In this document: positions 1 through 11,991 of the stretch, in pieces
Position numbering within the stretch: position 1 is the first letter of the stretch
Layout of the letters: every line of letters starts with the position of its first letter
Assembly: GCA_026874595.1 (NCBI GenBank)
Contig: CM049311.1
Span: 60,640,453 to 60,704,452 of the forward strand
DNA length: 64,000 bases
DNA from: Sipunculus nudus
Taxonomy: Eukaryota > Annelida > Sipuncula > Golfingiida > Sipunculidae
Direction of reading: 5' to 3'
Made by a program: the position numbers and the translations under genes
Notes under the pieces: generated by a model
The model's input: only the letters and a program-made list of their open reading frames with translations
Databases searched by the model: none
Told to the model about the DNA's origin: nothing

Positions 1-39
1 CAAATATTTATCTGTAAACCACAAGTTTCCTAACAGTAA

Positions 40-373
40 GGCCAAAATAAAAAAAGTATGGTTCTCAGGCACTTTTTTTCCGAAATCAATGCGGCGGGCG
101 GTTTTTTGTTTTTGATTTTTTAATATTTTTCGATAAAAATGACAAATGATAAGGGAAAAGCATGATAATAACAGATTTAAAAAGTAAAAGTAAAAGCATT
201 ACATAACAAAGGAAATTGTATGATTTTATCTTCTTGAAAGAAATGTCCGAGCAGCTGCAGCTCAAAAATGGTTAGTTTTAATGAAAATCAAAATAAAAAA
301 AATTTCATTCGGGGGTTTAAAATTGATGCGGGCGGTGCCTGAGAACCATATCTTTTATTTTTATTTTTTGGCC
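40..373 (+). mobile_element. 334-bp MITE, family A copy 1
   Basis: The two ends are inverted copies of each other over about 33 bp: GGCCAAAATAAAAAAAGTAT at the left and, on the other strand, the same string at the right, followed inward by GGTTCTCAGGCAC. TA dinucleotides flank it (37-38 with one extra A, and 374-375), as expected of a Tc1/mariner-type target duplication. Two more full-length copies (43798-44133 and 47367-47696) and a truncated inverted copy (33684-33854) occur in the window, so the boundaries are set by comparison. The interior has no reading frame, so it is non-autonomous. The superfamily is inferred from the TA flank only. Confidence 0.85.
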
Positions 374-948
374 TAATGCAACCTTCTTTTCGAGCTAAAA
401 ATTACCTACAAATTGTCAGTTTTTTTTCATATTCACACTGAGGAGTATGGGAACTCGTTCAATGGCCGATACTCCATTATCACCGTCTCCGTGCGATGGC
501 AGACATCTTGTGTTTATCTTCTAATCTATTTAAGCTAGTGGTCAACATATGCCTAGAGAGCGGATTCATTCTTATATAGGCATGAAGCTCTCTCTATTTT
601 CTGTCCGCATTAAGAAGTGAAGATAATTTGTAGATGATGGAGAGGTTTTACCTTTTGAAATTCGGAACCTTGTGAACATAACGATCCATCCAGTTCTACG
701 TTATCGTGGCTGAGAATGATCTGAAAGACTTGTTACCGCAGGGGAGCTGAAAATGTATTTAGGAGGCATTGGTCAGCAGCGTCGTTGTGAATCATCTCGT
801 AATGAGTTTTACAATAAGGAAGGAATATTTCTTCTACACATTATTGAGGATGAAAATTGTCATATTCAATATATTTTTTATACTAAATTAAAAAGGAAAA
901 TATGACATAAAAGACTTCATTAAACATTTCAATACATAAGTGAAATAA
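374..948. other. no recognisable feature
   Basis: AT-rich single-copy-looking DNA between the MITE and a Helitron-like 3' end. I see no gene, RNA gene or repeat in it. Confidence 0.6.
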
Positions 949-1065
949 CTAGAAAGCCCTACCAGTGTGCATACCTCCGCCAAAATCTTGCCTGGTCCTT
1001 AACCTGAGCCGCTCCAAAATTGATTGAAGCGTAATTCGTTTTGATTTACTTTTATAAGAAAAAGT
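949..1065 (-). mobile_element. Helitron-like 3' end fragment (family H1)
   Basis: Read on the minus strand it runs TTTTGGAGC ... GGCGGAGGTATGCA ... TTTCTAG and stops at CTAG followed by TT. A second copy of the same 3' end is at 33151-33240, also on the minus strand. There the segment before CTAG forms a clean hairpin (TGCATTC/GAATGCA). Here the hairpin has decayed. CTRR preceded by a short hairpin is the known 3' signature of Helitrons. No 5' end was found, so this is a fragment. Homology with the second copy runs to about position 1060. Confidence 0.5.
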
Positions 1066-3788
1066 TGCTACGTCTTCCTCATTAAATTTACAGAAAACTT
1101 TTGGTAATACTGACTACACGGAAAGCATTTGGTTCCAGAGTTTTTCAGCGATTTCTGAAAGCTTGATAGCTGGTCTCAGTGATATTTCTTTTTTAACTCA
1201 CTCACAGTCCGGTGGTCTGTTAGCTTTCCTTTACGATGATAAAACCCTATCCGATAAATGTAGCTCTTTTGATTTTTTATATGACGTCATTGCTATGATA
1301 AGAATAACCGGCATTACACTAGTATAATGAGGAATAATATTAAGTCTTCTGGATTCCATGTTCTATATGCACATATAAGTGTGAAATATGCAAGTCATTA
1401 TGTCATTATGTGTCATTTAAACACAATGGCGAATCTTTAAGTTCTTGCGAAGTTTTCTGATTATTTTTGGAAACACTGGTTACATCAAAGATCCCAGACT
1501 ATTGTATACAAAAATTCAACCCCATTTATGAAGGTCAGGGTTCCTGGTCAATCCTGAAACAACTGCATTGGTACATTTAAAAGCTGCTGATTGGCTGTTT
1601 AGTGTCGTATATATTTTAAAAAAGGTAACTATCTAAGTGAGGCTGGCAATCAATGACAGACCCCATGTCATTTGGCCATAGGATTAAGAAGGACCAGAAG
1701 GTTGCGAAATATAAATGTTGTTTTCTCGTTTGATATATATTAGCTGTTTCCTATTTCATCAGCCTTAAAATTCAAATAGTTTTATTTCGTGTGATCATGT
1801 ATATTGAAGTTTAAGCGAATAATCGCAGTGGGTACATACTGGTAGAGCAGACCGTAGTTTTCTCTCCTAGTACATCAAACTCTAAGAAATTTGAAAGACC
1901 TATGTGTTTCGTCCCATTATTGGAAATGTGTAACAATGCCTGAGGTATAAACGACAACTTCCTGTGTCGGTCAGTTCATTAATAAAATAACAAGAGGCAC
2001 CGCAGGTGACACAGATAGTGGTCCAGGACCAATTATGAAAATTCTTCGTGAATTGACAAGGCTTCACTAGGGCTCGGCATGGAAGCGGCTGAGAAGAAAC
2101 GCTTGATTCCGGGTCACGTGGTCACTTCCAGAGGCGTCACAGCAGACGAAAGTATTACATGAAAGGAAACAGAAGCGTAAACCTGTGGCATTTCTGCCTC
2201 CTATCATTCAAACTCCAGTGGTCTCCCCAGCTGTCGGCATTAGCATGAAACGCTCAGAGGGGTTCACAGGAAGTTAAAATGGTGTCCTGGAAGTGTGCGG
2301 CATTTAGATAAACAGCCTCTGATCTTAGAGTTTATTTTGGTTTGCCCTTATTGATTGACTTGACAGAGAATTGCTTCGAGGCGCTGTTCTGCCTGTCCAA
2401 GATTGATTCACTTGTAGGGATTTTTGGACTTCCCGGGGTTAGAAAGAAACGTTTTCTCGTAAACAAGACTTTACTGGTCTGTCGTCTTATTTACCTGTTA
2501 TAATGTGTAAGCTCCGTCTTTGGGAAAGAGTTGTTTTTAATGAAGAAAAATGCATCATATATAATAATAGTTTTTATATAATTAAAAAAATAATCCTTCA
2601 GTTTTTTAATCTAAAATGTCTTTAAGCTAGGAAATATTTAAACGACACGTTGTTCATGTGAGGCAAAGTAGAAACGTCTATATGAACATTTTGTAATAAA
2701 GTATTAGAATTGTTAAGCATTTATTCATTGAATATGAAGTGGTGAGACAATTTTGGACTGAAGGGTTTCAACTAGCAGATGACTTTCAGAACGAAAGATT
2801 TCAAAGATTAGGATAACTGAAGAGTAAATGCCTTAACTGTGGCTAGCACTCCATACCCACTATTTATCTATAAAAGTAAATTTACAACACTGAATCCACA
2901 TTGTGGAATATTTGAGAATTAAATGTATTAGTGACGTCTTCATGGAGGTGATTAAGTAGGTTAAATCACATTCAATGAACTTCTAAAAAAGGGGTTACCC
3001 AATTTTACGTCATCAAACTCGGTATTTCCAAACAAAACAAGTGCATCTAGTAGGCTACTGACTGTCTCAGTTTTCTGGTAGTTCATCCATATTTTGAGGT
3101 CACACGTAATCATTTCGAAATTCAGTCAAGTAGTCAGTTTAACTAAACCAAAACAGAGGCGTGGACGAGATTATGTTTCATTTAATATCTTAGTCATAAA
3201 CATTTGTCGGGCCACTTAACCTGAGACGCCATAGGTAAATGATATTCATGTACAATATACATTTTATGTGTAATATATGATATATAATATAAAACAAACA
3301 ATATATATAAATATATATTACAATATGTAATATAAAATAAAACTATATTAACCTCAAACAGATTAAGGTAAATTGGTACAAAAGAACAAACCAACGACTC
3401 AAAATAAAAATTAAAACTAATTTATTGCTTAAACATTGGATTATGAGCAAAGACCATATCCCATCAGAATTTTGATTAGGCCTGCCCCTTCCGGTGTCGT
3501 CATAACATAAAAAAATATATAGTTAAACTTAAACAGAATATATTGCAAGTTTATACTTACAAATTAGGAACCTCTCCGAAACCATTCCATTCTTTGATTC
3601 GATTGTCTACCTGTGTTTTATGATTGATATCCCTGGGCAGAGAATTAATTTTCAGCAACATAAAAATATAATTAATACTTCTTTTCTCCATTCTGAAGGC
3701 CAATCGACTGTTCCTTGTCTGGCACATTAGAACATGATAGACAATCTCTAATGGTCGATACCGGTCATTTACTGAAGACGGAGTACAA
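1066..3788. other. no recognisable gene; AT-rich single-copy DNA
   Basis: Long stretch with only short stop-rich frames in all six readings. An A/T-rich patch at about 3240-3340 is low complexity. I see no splice-bounded open frame, tRNA or repeat. It is probably intergenic or intronic. Confidence 0.6.
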
Positions 3789-3796
3789 AAATAACT
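3789..3796. repeat. 8-bp target-site duplication, left copy
   Basis: AAATAACT directly outside the left hAT end; identical copy at 5744-5751. Confidence 0.85.
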
Positions 3797-5743
3797 CAGT
3801 GGCGTACCTAAGGGGGCGGCAGGAGCGGTCCGCCCCGGGCTGCACATTTTGGGGGGCGGCATTTCGGGGAATTAGAATTATGAGTGGCAAAAGGAGTTCT
3901 TCAAAAAGTCCAAAGTTGGCATTTTTTCCCCATTTCAAGTATTCCAGGGATTATAAACTGTACAGTGGAACCTACCGAATGATTAGCGAACGATTTGTAC
4001 ATTTTTGGGGGCGGCTTTCTGGGATTTAGTATAATCAGTGGCATAAGAAGTTCCTTAAAAAGTTCAAATTTGGCCTTTTTGTCCCTTTTCGAGAATTTCA
4101 TGGATTAAAAACTGGGCAGTGGAACCAACCGCATTATTTGCGGACGATCTCTATAGAGGCAAGCTATACGCAAAAAAAAAGAAAACATATCTGTAGTTAT
4201 TCTTTGTTAGATAAGTGGTCTTGCAATGTCAGAACGCCATCGACAAACTGACAAATCATGCAAAATGCCTGCATTTCAGGACGGTCGTAGTTTACAGAAA
4301 TCCCTAGAAGCACCTGATAATCACAAGGGAAAAACCCTGCCAGAAGACCAATGGCCCCCGGTGGTGTGGGTGGGGTGTCTGTCGTACACATTGTGCGAAT
4401 TGTGTTGCTCTTTCCTTGGAAAGTATTAAGAATTTCCATTCTTGAACCCTTGAATTCCCGAAATTCCAGGATATTTAAACAGCCTGAAACAACCTGAAAT
4501 GTCCTTTTCCATGATTCTTCATACTCTTACATCAATCTTGTTAAAATACAGACGTTTACACTATCGTGTATATAATGAGTACTACCAAAATACCTGTGTC
4601 TTTTGATTAACCAATATGACCTGCATGATCTTATATGTAACGTGAATAAAAACAATAAACACCAAGACCTATGTAGGAATTATTTTAACTTTAAAATATA
4701 ATTCTATTTTAACTGTCCGGCAGGATAAATCCCCCTGGCCGCTTAGCCACATATTCAATATACGTATCAAGTATCAGTTTTAACTGTTAGAGTTCAAAAC
4801 TTAAATTAAAGATATATTTACCTGTACTATTAATTCTGTTGTTAACAGTTTAATGATCCGCTACCTACAGACAATTGTTGTATATTGTGACAAATTATTT
4901 GAAATTAAATTTTAATATATATTTAAATTATATCATTACTTGAAATTTATTTAAATACTTTATTGAATAACAAATAGTCATAAGTTCATTAATAAAACCT
5001 CGCAAAGTGCATAATCACTATAATTCTAAAATGATTTTGATGTAGCCTTGAATTAAAATATGCTTTTAACTTTGAGGATATTTTAATTAAACAAAGTCAG
5101 TTTGTCCAAACAGTGAATTTTTTATGTGAAAATAATAAACATGCCCTGCCTACATATATATATAAGCTTAGCTCATAAATTACGCTTTTTTAGTAAAGAC
5201 TAAAATACTTTGCATGCAGCAGCACCATGCATATATCAATAGCTCTATTAGGTGTACCTGCTGTCAACAACAAGAGGTGGAATTATAGATGTGACAAGGA
5301 ATTTGTATGCGTTGAGAATGGAATAACGCTCACCAAATAAAGTTTTTCCCCCAAGTTGAGTATAAAGTAATCATGAATCGTGTTAACATAAATGATGAAA
5401 GATCAAGTTCTCCCATAATATGTGTATCCTGCACTGTAATATGTTTATAGTTACAATTTTTTCGTTTTATTCCATTCTATTCACTTCATAATGAAATATA
5501 CTTGTTTGAGCTTCGAGCCATCTTTTGATTTAAATTAGCAAAGAGATGTCTTCTCTTTAATATGTGGCGGAAGAATTCCCTGCCAGGTAATCCATATAAT
5601 TGATTTGTTGTCAAATACAAGCCTGTAACAAGGACATTTGACACGATATGTTTCAATATGTAATCCAGTTTTGTAATGTTTTGTTAGAGCGGCGCCAATT
5701 TCTAAGACCGCCCCGGGCGGCAATGAGGCCAGGTACGCCGCTG
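3797..5743. mobile_element. hAT-type non-autonomous DNA transposon
   Basis: The left end reads CAGTGGCGTACCT and the right end, on the other strand, CAGCGGCGTACCT: a 13-bp terminal inverted repeat with one mismatch. Both subterminal regions contain GC-rich GCCGCCC/GGGGCGG blocks. Immediately outside is the exact 8-bp direct repeat AAATAACT (3789-3796 and 5744-5751). An 8-bp target duplication with CAGNG-type ends is the hallmark of the hAT superfamily. The 1947-bp interior has no frame long enough for a hAT transposase (usually about 600 residues) and no recognisable dimerisation domain, so it must be moved in trans or be dead. The perfect duplication suggests the insertion is not very old. 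Confidence 0.87.
3841..4147. repeat. 155-bp tandem duplication inside the hAT element
   Basis: Two diverged copies, 3841-3995 and 3996-4147. Each runs from TGYACATTTT and a G-run through GGCGGC and GTGGCA, then the AGTCCAAAGTTGGC / AGTTCAAATTTGGC block, to GCAGTGGAACC or ACAGTGGAACC, then CGGACG or CGAACG. The units differ by scattered substitutions and small indels, so the duplication is old. It sits in the left subterminal zone, where hAT elements commonly carry repeated transposase-binding motifs; that function is inference. Confidence 0.75.
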
Positions 5744-5751
5744 AAATAACT

Positions 5752-6820
5752 CCAAACCTGCACCGATTTTGCAACTACTAATCATAGCAGCGTATGAGCG
5801 GTAACGTCAATTTGTTTTAAATCGCTTTTACGGTAACATTAGTCAGTCTTTTCGATGCAGTTGTCGGGACTGACGCAACATCCGTGAAATACAAATGAAC
5901 TGTTAAAACTACAATAGAAATATAGACAGGTCTTTTTATTGAGTGTCATCACTTTTTGAGACAAAAAATGATACAGCATGGAAATATGGAAGGAATGAGA
6001 GAATTGGAAAAAGATTTATCTGAGATTGGAGCATTCTTTCTCCCTATCAGAGCTGTGAATGTTCCTGGTAAATAAATTCTAATATATCGTCTAATATATA
6101 TCATTATACCAAGTGAAAGAGAAATACAACAACATGTTAGAGTCATGTCTTACATAATTACATGCTTTTCAATCCTGTGATGTGTTCATTTCAGCTGATA
6201 CAACACTGTGAAAATTGTAAAGTGTAACAGCTATTAGGTGGATGAGCGGACAAGCAGGGATATATTTTATAGATAAGATAGGCGACAGACCTTTCCCTAC
6301 TCATTAGTAACCCCTGTCGGCCGTTACTGAAATTGTATCCTTGGGCCCGCATAACATGTTTAAGAACGGTCACTATTTGTTATATCCAAAGTAAGAAGGT
6401 AATAAAATATAAATAAATAAATAAGGGTATAGATAGATGGGGTACCAAGGCTGGTCAATGTGAGTGTTTAAAGCTGACTGTTTCTTGCTCCTCTAAATAA
6501 AATATATTCAAGTAATGCTCGACTTATTTGCGAGACAGAATTACATTGCTGCTTTTTAACATATCCTTGGTAACTTCATGATCTCAAAATTTAGAGAGCC
6601 CACTATTATCTTCAACTGTCTTTATTGAAATACATTGTATAAGATAAACTTAAACACCGGCGCTCGCACTGCTTTGAATATACATTTCAGCTTAGTTTGT
6701 CATTTTTCTGGGTAAATCCAGGATAAATTTTACGTATTTGGCGTTGATATGCTCCTCCTGGTATAATATTATCATAAATCTGAAAAAGGCAGGAAAGCCC
6801 TTAAATGGAAGTACGAAGAA
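5752..6820. other. no recognisable feature
   Basis: AT-rich sequence between the hAT element and the 40-bp minisatellite. Open frames are short and composition-driven. Confidence 0.55.
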
Positions 6821-7120
6821 GATTGGCTGAAGCGTTGTTTCGCCACGAAAGTATGTACATGATTGACTAAAGCGTTGATGCTCTGTGAAAGAATGTAAAT
6901 GATGGCTGAAGCGTTGTTGCTTCAAGAAAGTACGTACATGACTGGCTGAAGCATTTTGCTCCACAAATGGAATTTCATGATTGGCTGAAGCGTCGTTGCT
7001 CACGAAAGTAATTACATGATTGGCTGGAGCGTTGTCGCTCCATTTAAAAAGATCGTACATGATTGGCTGAAGCGCGTTGCTTCACGAAAGTACGTAAATG
7101 ATTTGCTGAAGCGTCATTGT
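6821..7120. repeat. 40-bp degenerate minisatellite, about 8 units
   Basis: Units start with variants of GATTGGCTGAAGCG at 6821, 6861, 6901, 6940, 6979, 7018, 7061 and 7101, giving spacings of 39-43 bp. Each continues as TTGTTGCTYCACGAAAGTA then CGTACAT. A minus-strand frame of about 120 codons crosses the array, but the unit length is not a steady multiple of three and the units carry indels. I therefore treat the frame as a by-product and not a gene. Confidence 0.85.
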
Positions 7121-10100
7121 TCTATGGCTGTCTGACCTATATTTGGGCATTAGCCATATTTTTCTATAACTCATGAGAAATTCGACACACTTTCAAGACA
7201 GGATTATCAGAAACTACAAACTGTGGGAATCCAAGACTTAAACTCGGTTCATGGTCAATCAGTCCCTGGGACCTGTGGACCAGTCTTAGCACAGGAACGG
7301 GTCATATGCTAACATATATTATACGATAACAGAGAGAGCATATCGTGTCAAATAGTAAAAAAAACAATCTGGAAATTTAACGAATAAAATTAAAAATTTA
7401 TACAAATCGAAAATTTTAAGCCTGTCCCCTAAAAAATTAACTAGCTCAGTAAGTCAGAATATTAAAGAAGTGTTACAAATGCACATGCAATTAAGTCACG
7501 ATAATAAAATAAATTGTTTCTGCTGAACTTTAACTGGTAAGTTAATTTAATCCTTAGAACTTCCCGTTACGGCCTTACAATGAATTTAGAATAAAAAAGG
7601 AAAATATCAACCTCTACACTTATCCTGCGATAGAGGTAAGATGTTTAAGATGACGCGAGGACAGCGACTCAACTGCATCTCCCGCTCGTGGGCAAAGTGT
7701 ACCTTTACTTCGAATTTAAATGTTTACTAAAACATTACGATTGTGTCAGAAATGAATAACTTATTACCGAATCCATGGAAAAAAAGTGTCTTGACCATGC
7801 GCCTTTTTGTTAATGATTAAACATAAATATCCAAACTGTCACCGTGGGAATCAGTCTTGCTATGTCCATGCTGACATAAGCACAGCCGTCTGTCACTCTG
7901 TTTTCGTGATATTAATTAGTTCTCTCTTTGCGGTTATGGCGTCCTGCAATATCAGCTAAATTGAGATGAATGATTGGCGTTTCCGGCATTTCTGTTAATG
8001 AGAGAAGCTACATCAATCTGCGACTCTAATCTGTTTCGATGTATTCTGTATAATGCCGGAGCGACCGGGATTAATGACTGGCAGTCAGAATTACATGATA
8101 TAATCCCATGGTACGATGTCACACGAACATTGTCGAAAACAAGATTAATTGCTAACTGCGAAGATTTGAGTAATTTTTATCAATTGAAAACTTATATTGG
8201 TATTTAGATTATCCATTCCTAGTTTGCCTCATCCAGTTTTCAGACAGATGCTTGCGCAGTATCAAAGAGTAATATATTAACACAGACATCAGTATTACCC
8301 ATAACATGAGGGAAATTTCTGTGGGTCGATGAAAAGATGCTCAGATGCAATAATGTTCAATAGGGGCCTTGACCACCTTTTCCGACAAGTATAATGGTGA
8401 AAACGTCCGGTTAATATGAACTGTGCCTACAAGATTTGTACCTCGCGCTATTTACCCATAGTCAATCAGAACGATTTAAAACACCAGTCCGTATCAGCGT
8501 TGGTTACCAGTTCAGATTACGTCATTTGGGCATTTTATATTTCGTCTTTGCCAAATTATTTGAATAATTTTTGCCACTCATGTCCTCCACACTTTTGCCT
8601 GTGCAATTGTTATATGATCAGTTTTTCCCTGTGCTGTGTTTGTATATTTATATAAGTTTTATATAATGTATATAAGGTTTGCATATGGCTTTTTCGGTGG
8701 CAGATTTGCATATACAGATTTTGTTTGTTCTACTTTACTCTCTGCAACTTTGCCTGCATGCGGCATTTTACATATGTTATATTGTATGAACTATTATCCT
8801 GTGCCAGGCATGTTCACACTCTTTTGTATGTGTCATTTATCTTTATTAACTGCGTATTTTATCTGTGTTGTTTTGTTCCAGGATTGTCACAGAGAGAGCT
8901 CTGTGTTAGGTCTCGCATCCTCGCTGCCGTTTATGTGTTTAAGAACCACGGCTGATTGTTTTCGTATTTTTTATTATATTGCCTTGTTTTTACTTTTCCT
9001 TTTAAAGTTTAGCAGGATAATATATATTTTTGTGAGAAATATATCAGATGTGACGTCACAGTAATCTTACCAGAGGTTCGCTGGACTTGCAGATGTGTTT
9101 ATCCATCTGTTCACCTTAACAAACATTACATTTGAATTGAAAGTACCAGTTGATCAAAAAGTGGTGTTCAACCTGCGTTACCCTGCAATGGATCTTCAGA
9201 AATGCAATCGTACACCTACTGAACTTTAAGTGAAGATAATATTCCCGGATATAGGAGTATTTACATTGCGAGACTTAATGATACATAACTGTACCTATTT
9301 GTTATGATTACAGTTTAGGTCGCTGCAGCTAGAGAGGAATCCAGGTACCTTCAAAGTACATATTTTTGTATTATCATGTTAAATGTAGTATTATACACTT
9401 GTTTATTTCAAACTGTCTTTGGTTGTTTTTTTATTTGTGTGTGTGATTGAGCTAACAGTAAGCTTGGAACAAGCCCGGATAACACAAGGAAAGTAGTCCT
9501 TGACTAAACATTTTTTTTACGAATCCAGGTCAATCACAGACGTCAAAGTATTGTGAGAGATCACCAGAGGAGGTAGATAGAAAAGGCTTTGTTTTCAACA
9601 AAAACAGTAGAAAGTGGAAATTGGATACGAGAGCTATGATTGTTCGGGGTGAAATGCTCGCTTTTGCAAAATTACTTTAGGTGACTAATTCATAAAATAA
9701 CGTTTTATCAATGCAGAATTTGCAACAATTTTTACTTTGCTTGGGTATATTAAGAAGAAAATGAGGTTTGTTTCTCATGATCTGGGTATTATTAAATTAA
9801 GGTATCTCATAATAACCTATAGCCAAAGTCTTTTTACTGGAGTGGCTTAGCTTTTAACTTACACGTTTGTCAACAGTTGATGATATTTGACCTGAACTAA
9901 TGAACACGCCTTCCCTGGTTACAGTGTTTTAACTCTACATGATATGGACAAATATCAACCGAACACTCATATAGGACTCCTTATAAAAAACTCTCAAAAT
10001 AATTTTCTCCTTTTTTGTATAAATAATATTTATGGAGTTTAGCACACGTGTAATCCTCGATCCCTTGAGATTCTTACATCAGACAAGGTATTCTTCCACC

Positions 10101-10439
10101 CATCTGTTATAAATCCACATTGCACAAGAAAATAAACATGAAAATTGATATTTATATGGCCATACCATTTGAAAATAAAATATGAAAAGTTATTTTATTA
10201 GGATCAGAAGTCTGTTTTCTATCATTATTGGTCCTTATTATATATTTAGAACCTAGAGTATTGGTAGACCCCCTTGTGATGTATTGTAAAGTAATGGAAC
10301 ACTGATTAGCCTTTAGCGTTGCCCCTTTGGGACTGTACTTCGTGATTTTATGTCTTGTTGACTGCACCGGGGAGAGTCGCATAACTTCCTGTGAAATTTC
10401 AATGAAGCAGACAGCGCCTGTCGAAAGAACCAATGGTGT
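7121..10439. other. no recognisable gene; scattered hydrophobic short frames
   Basis: Stretch of AT-rich DNA. Frames at 8416-9064 on the plus strand translate to Phe/Cys/Tyr-rich strings typical of T-rich noncoding DNA. Two TTTGCATAT strings (about 8680 and 8705) resemble POU octamer sites but are expected by chance. I see no repeat or RNA gene. Confidence 0.5.
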
Positions 10440-11117
10440 CTAGAAAAAGCTCCATTTTGTAGGCACGTTTCTGAAGGCGCAAAAACCTGGATATATTCGA
10501 TGGACGGTTCTGTCAGCGCCCAGTCAGATGGAAGCCGGAAGTATCGCCTGGTAAGCCTCGCAGCCGGTGGTATTGATGGGCTTAGCAGGTTTTCGAGAGG
10601 GCTTACATGATTTTGTTGATTATACTAACACCAGGTCGCCATCATTTATCTGAAAGCCGCATAATTGATATGCCATTTTGTCCAAAGATCCGTGTGACCA
10701 ATTAGAAACCTTATAAGGCTAAAACAGGACAGTGCTTCACAAACGCGCAAGCCTGTTCAGCAACAGCAAACCACCAGTTGCAGCAGACGGTAACAGCAGC
10801 CTCTCTTTCGCGGCAGCTTAAGCCTGCGACCGCGTATAGCCCGCGTTACATAGCAACGCTGAAGCGCCTCCCGCGTTCTGCGACATCATCGCAACTGACA
10901 ACAATCAATGTGTTCAGACCTACGTCCCTAAAGGCCCCCGACATATCGTTAATTGATTAATATCGATTCATTGTGGTAGTTTTGCGCATTAGATGGGTCT
11001 AGGTGTTGCAAAAGACAACCATATGGTCCAGATTTTAGGCTGAGGACTCGCAGCACTGGACGCGAAACACAGATCGATCAAGAAGCCGGTGTTTGGAGGA
11101 GAAACTTTAAGGCACAG
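10440..11117 (+). promoter_or_regulatory. CpG-rich patch, possible promoter and first exon
   Basis: This block is visibly richer in G, C and CpG than the surrounding several kilobases. It contains CCAAT (about 10698) and a TATAAG box (10712-10717). From about 10740 a CAG/CGC-rich stretch follows, and at 11117/11118 a near-consensus splice donor, GGCACAG followed by GTGAGT. One frame stays open for about 45 codons up to that donor. A second donor-like string, CGCCTG followed by GTAAGC, lies at 10549. The CCAAT and TATA spacing is tighter than usual. I recognise no protein, and the promoter/exon reading is inference. Confidence 0.28.
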
Positions 11118-11930
11118 GTGAGTGAGGCACTTATCTCTATCAGCCGCCCACGCTAATGAGCACTTCATCTCCAACGCTTATCAGTACCAGTCGGTTTAAT
11201 GCAGGGCTTTCGGCAATCCCCCGAGCGCTTGTGCGTGACCCGGGGATTCATATTATTTTCATTCCTATGAAATAAATAGTATATGGGAATACTATGTGGC
11301 CAATCGAACATATGTTCCACAAAATTTTGATAAGTAGATAAGTTCCCGCCTCTCCAAAGGAAATATCTGAACCACATTATTCATTAGTAAAAAGAATTGT
11401 AAATAAAAAAAGTTGGTAAATATCGTCATTCATTCAGACGTCAAATGATCATTAGACCACGACATGTATATATGTTGTGCTTTGATAATTCCTCAATGGT
11501 TGAATGAATGACAATGTAAACACCCTTTATTCCCTAAACAGCCATACATAAAACTTTCCGTTTCACGCTTTCTGTCTCACTGGTTTTTGGACACTCAGAA
11601 CAACGTATTTTGTGCAAATCACAAAGCACATGCACTGCTGAACGTTCATATAATTTTATCTACTTTTTTTTGGAAAATGTATTGATGAGAAAATTCAAAT
11701 GTCTTTGTGAGGGTTCTTTTTAACAATAATATTATTTATATTAGTCTGATAAGAAGATCTAGCGAGATTTGAAGACAAATCATTTAAGAGCTGCCATGAA
11801 AATACACACATACGAACATAGCCATCTGGTACATTTATTTTTTGTTGATAATATAAATGAAAACAAAAATATATAGGAAAACATTGTGCATACATAATTG
11901 TTTATAAGGCTTATATTAACACACACACAC

Positions 11931-11991
<61 letters not shown>

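Noticed and set aside
4110-4150. GCAGTGGAACC inside the hAT element taken as a pogo-type end
   Set aside because: It belongs to the 155-bp tandem unit; no TA flank or matching partner end.
6692-7060. 122-codon minus-strand frame with a repeated 13-residue pattern
   Set aside because: It is the 40-bp minisatellite read in one frame. Units have indels and no conserved reading frame.
8636-9064. 142-codon plus frame, looks like membrane segments
   Set aside because: Phe/Cys/Tyr-rich strings come from T-rich DNA; no start context, splice sites or homology.
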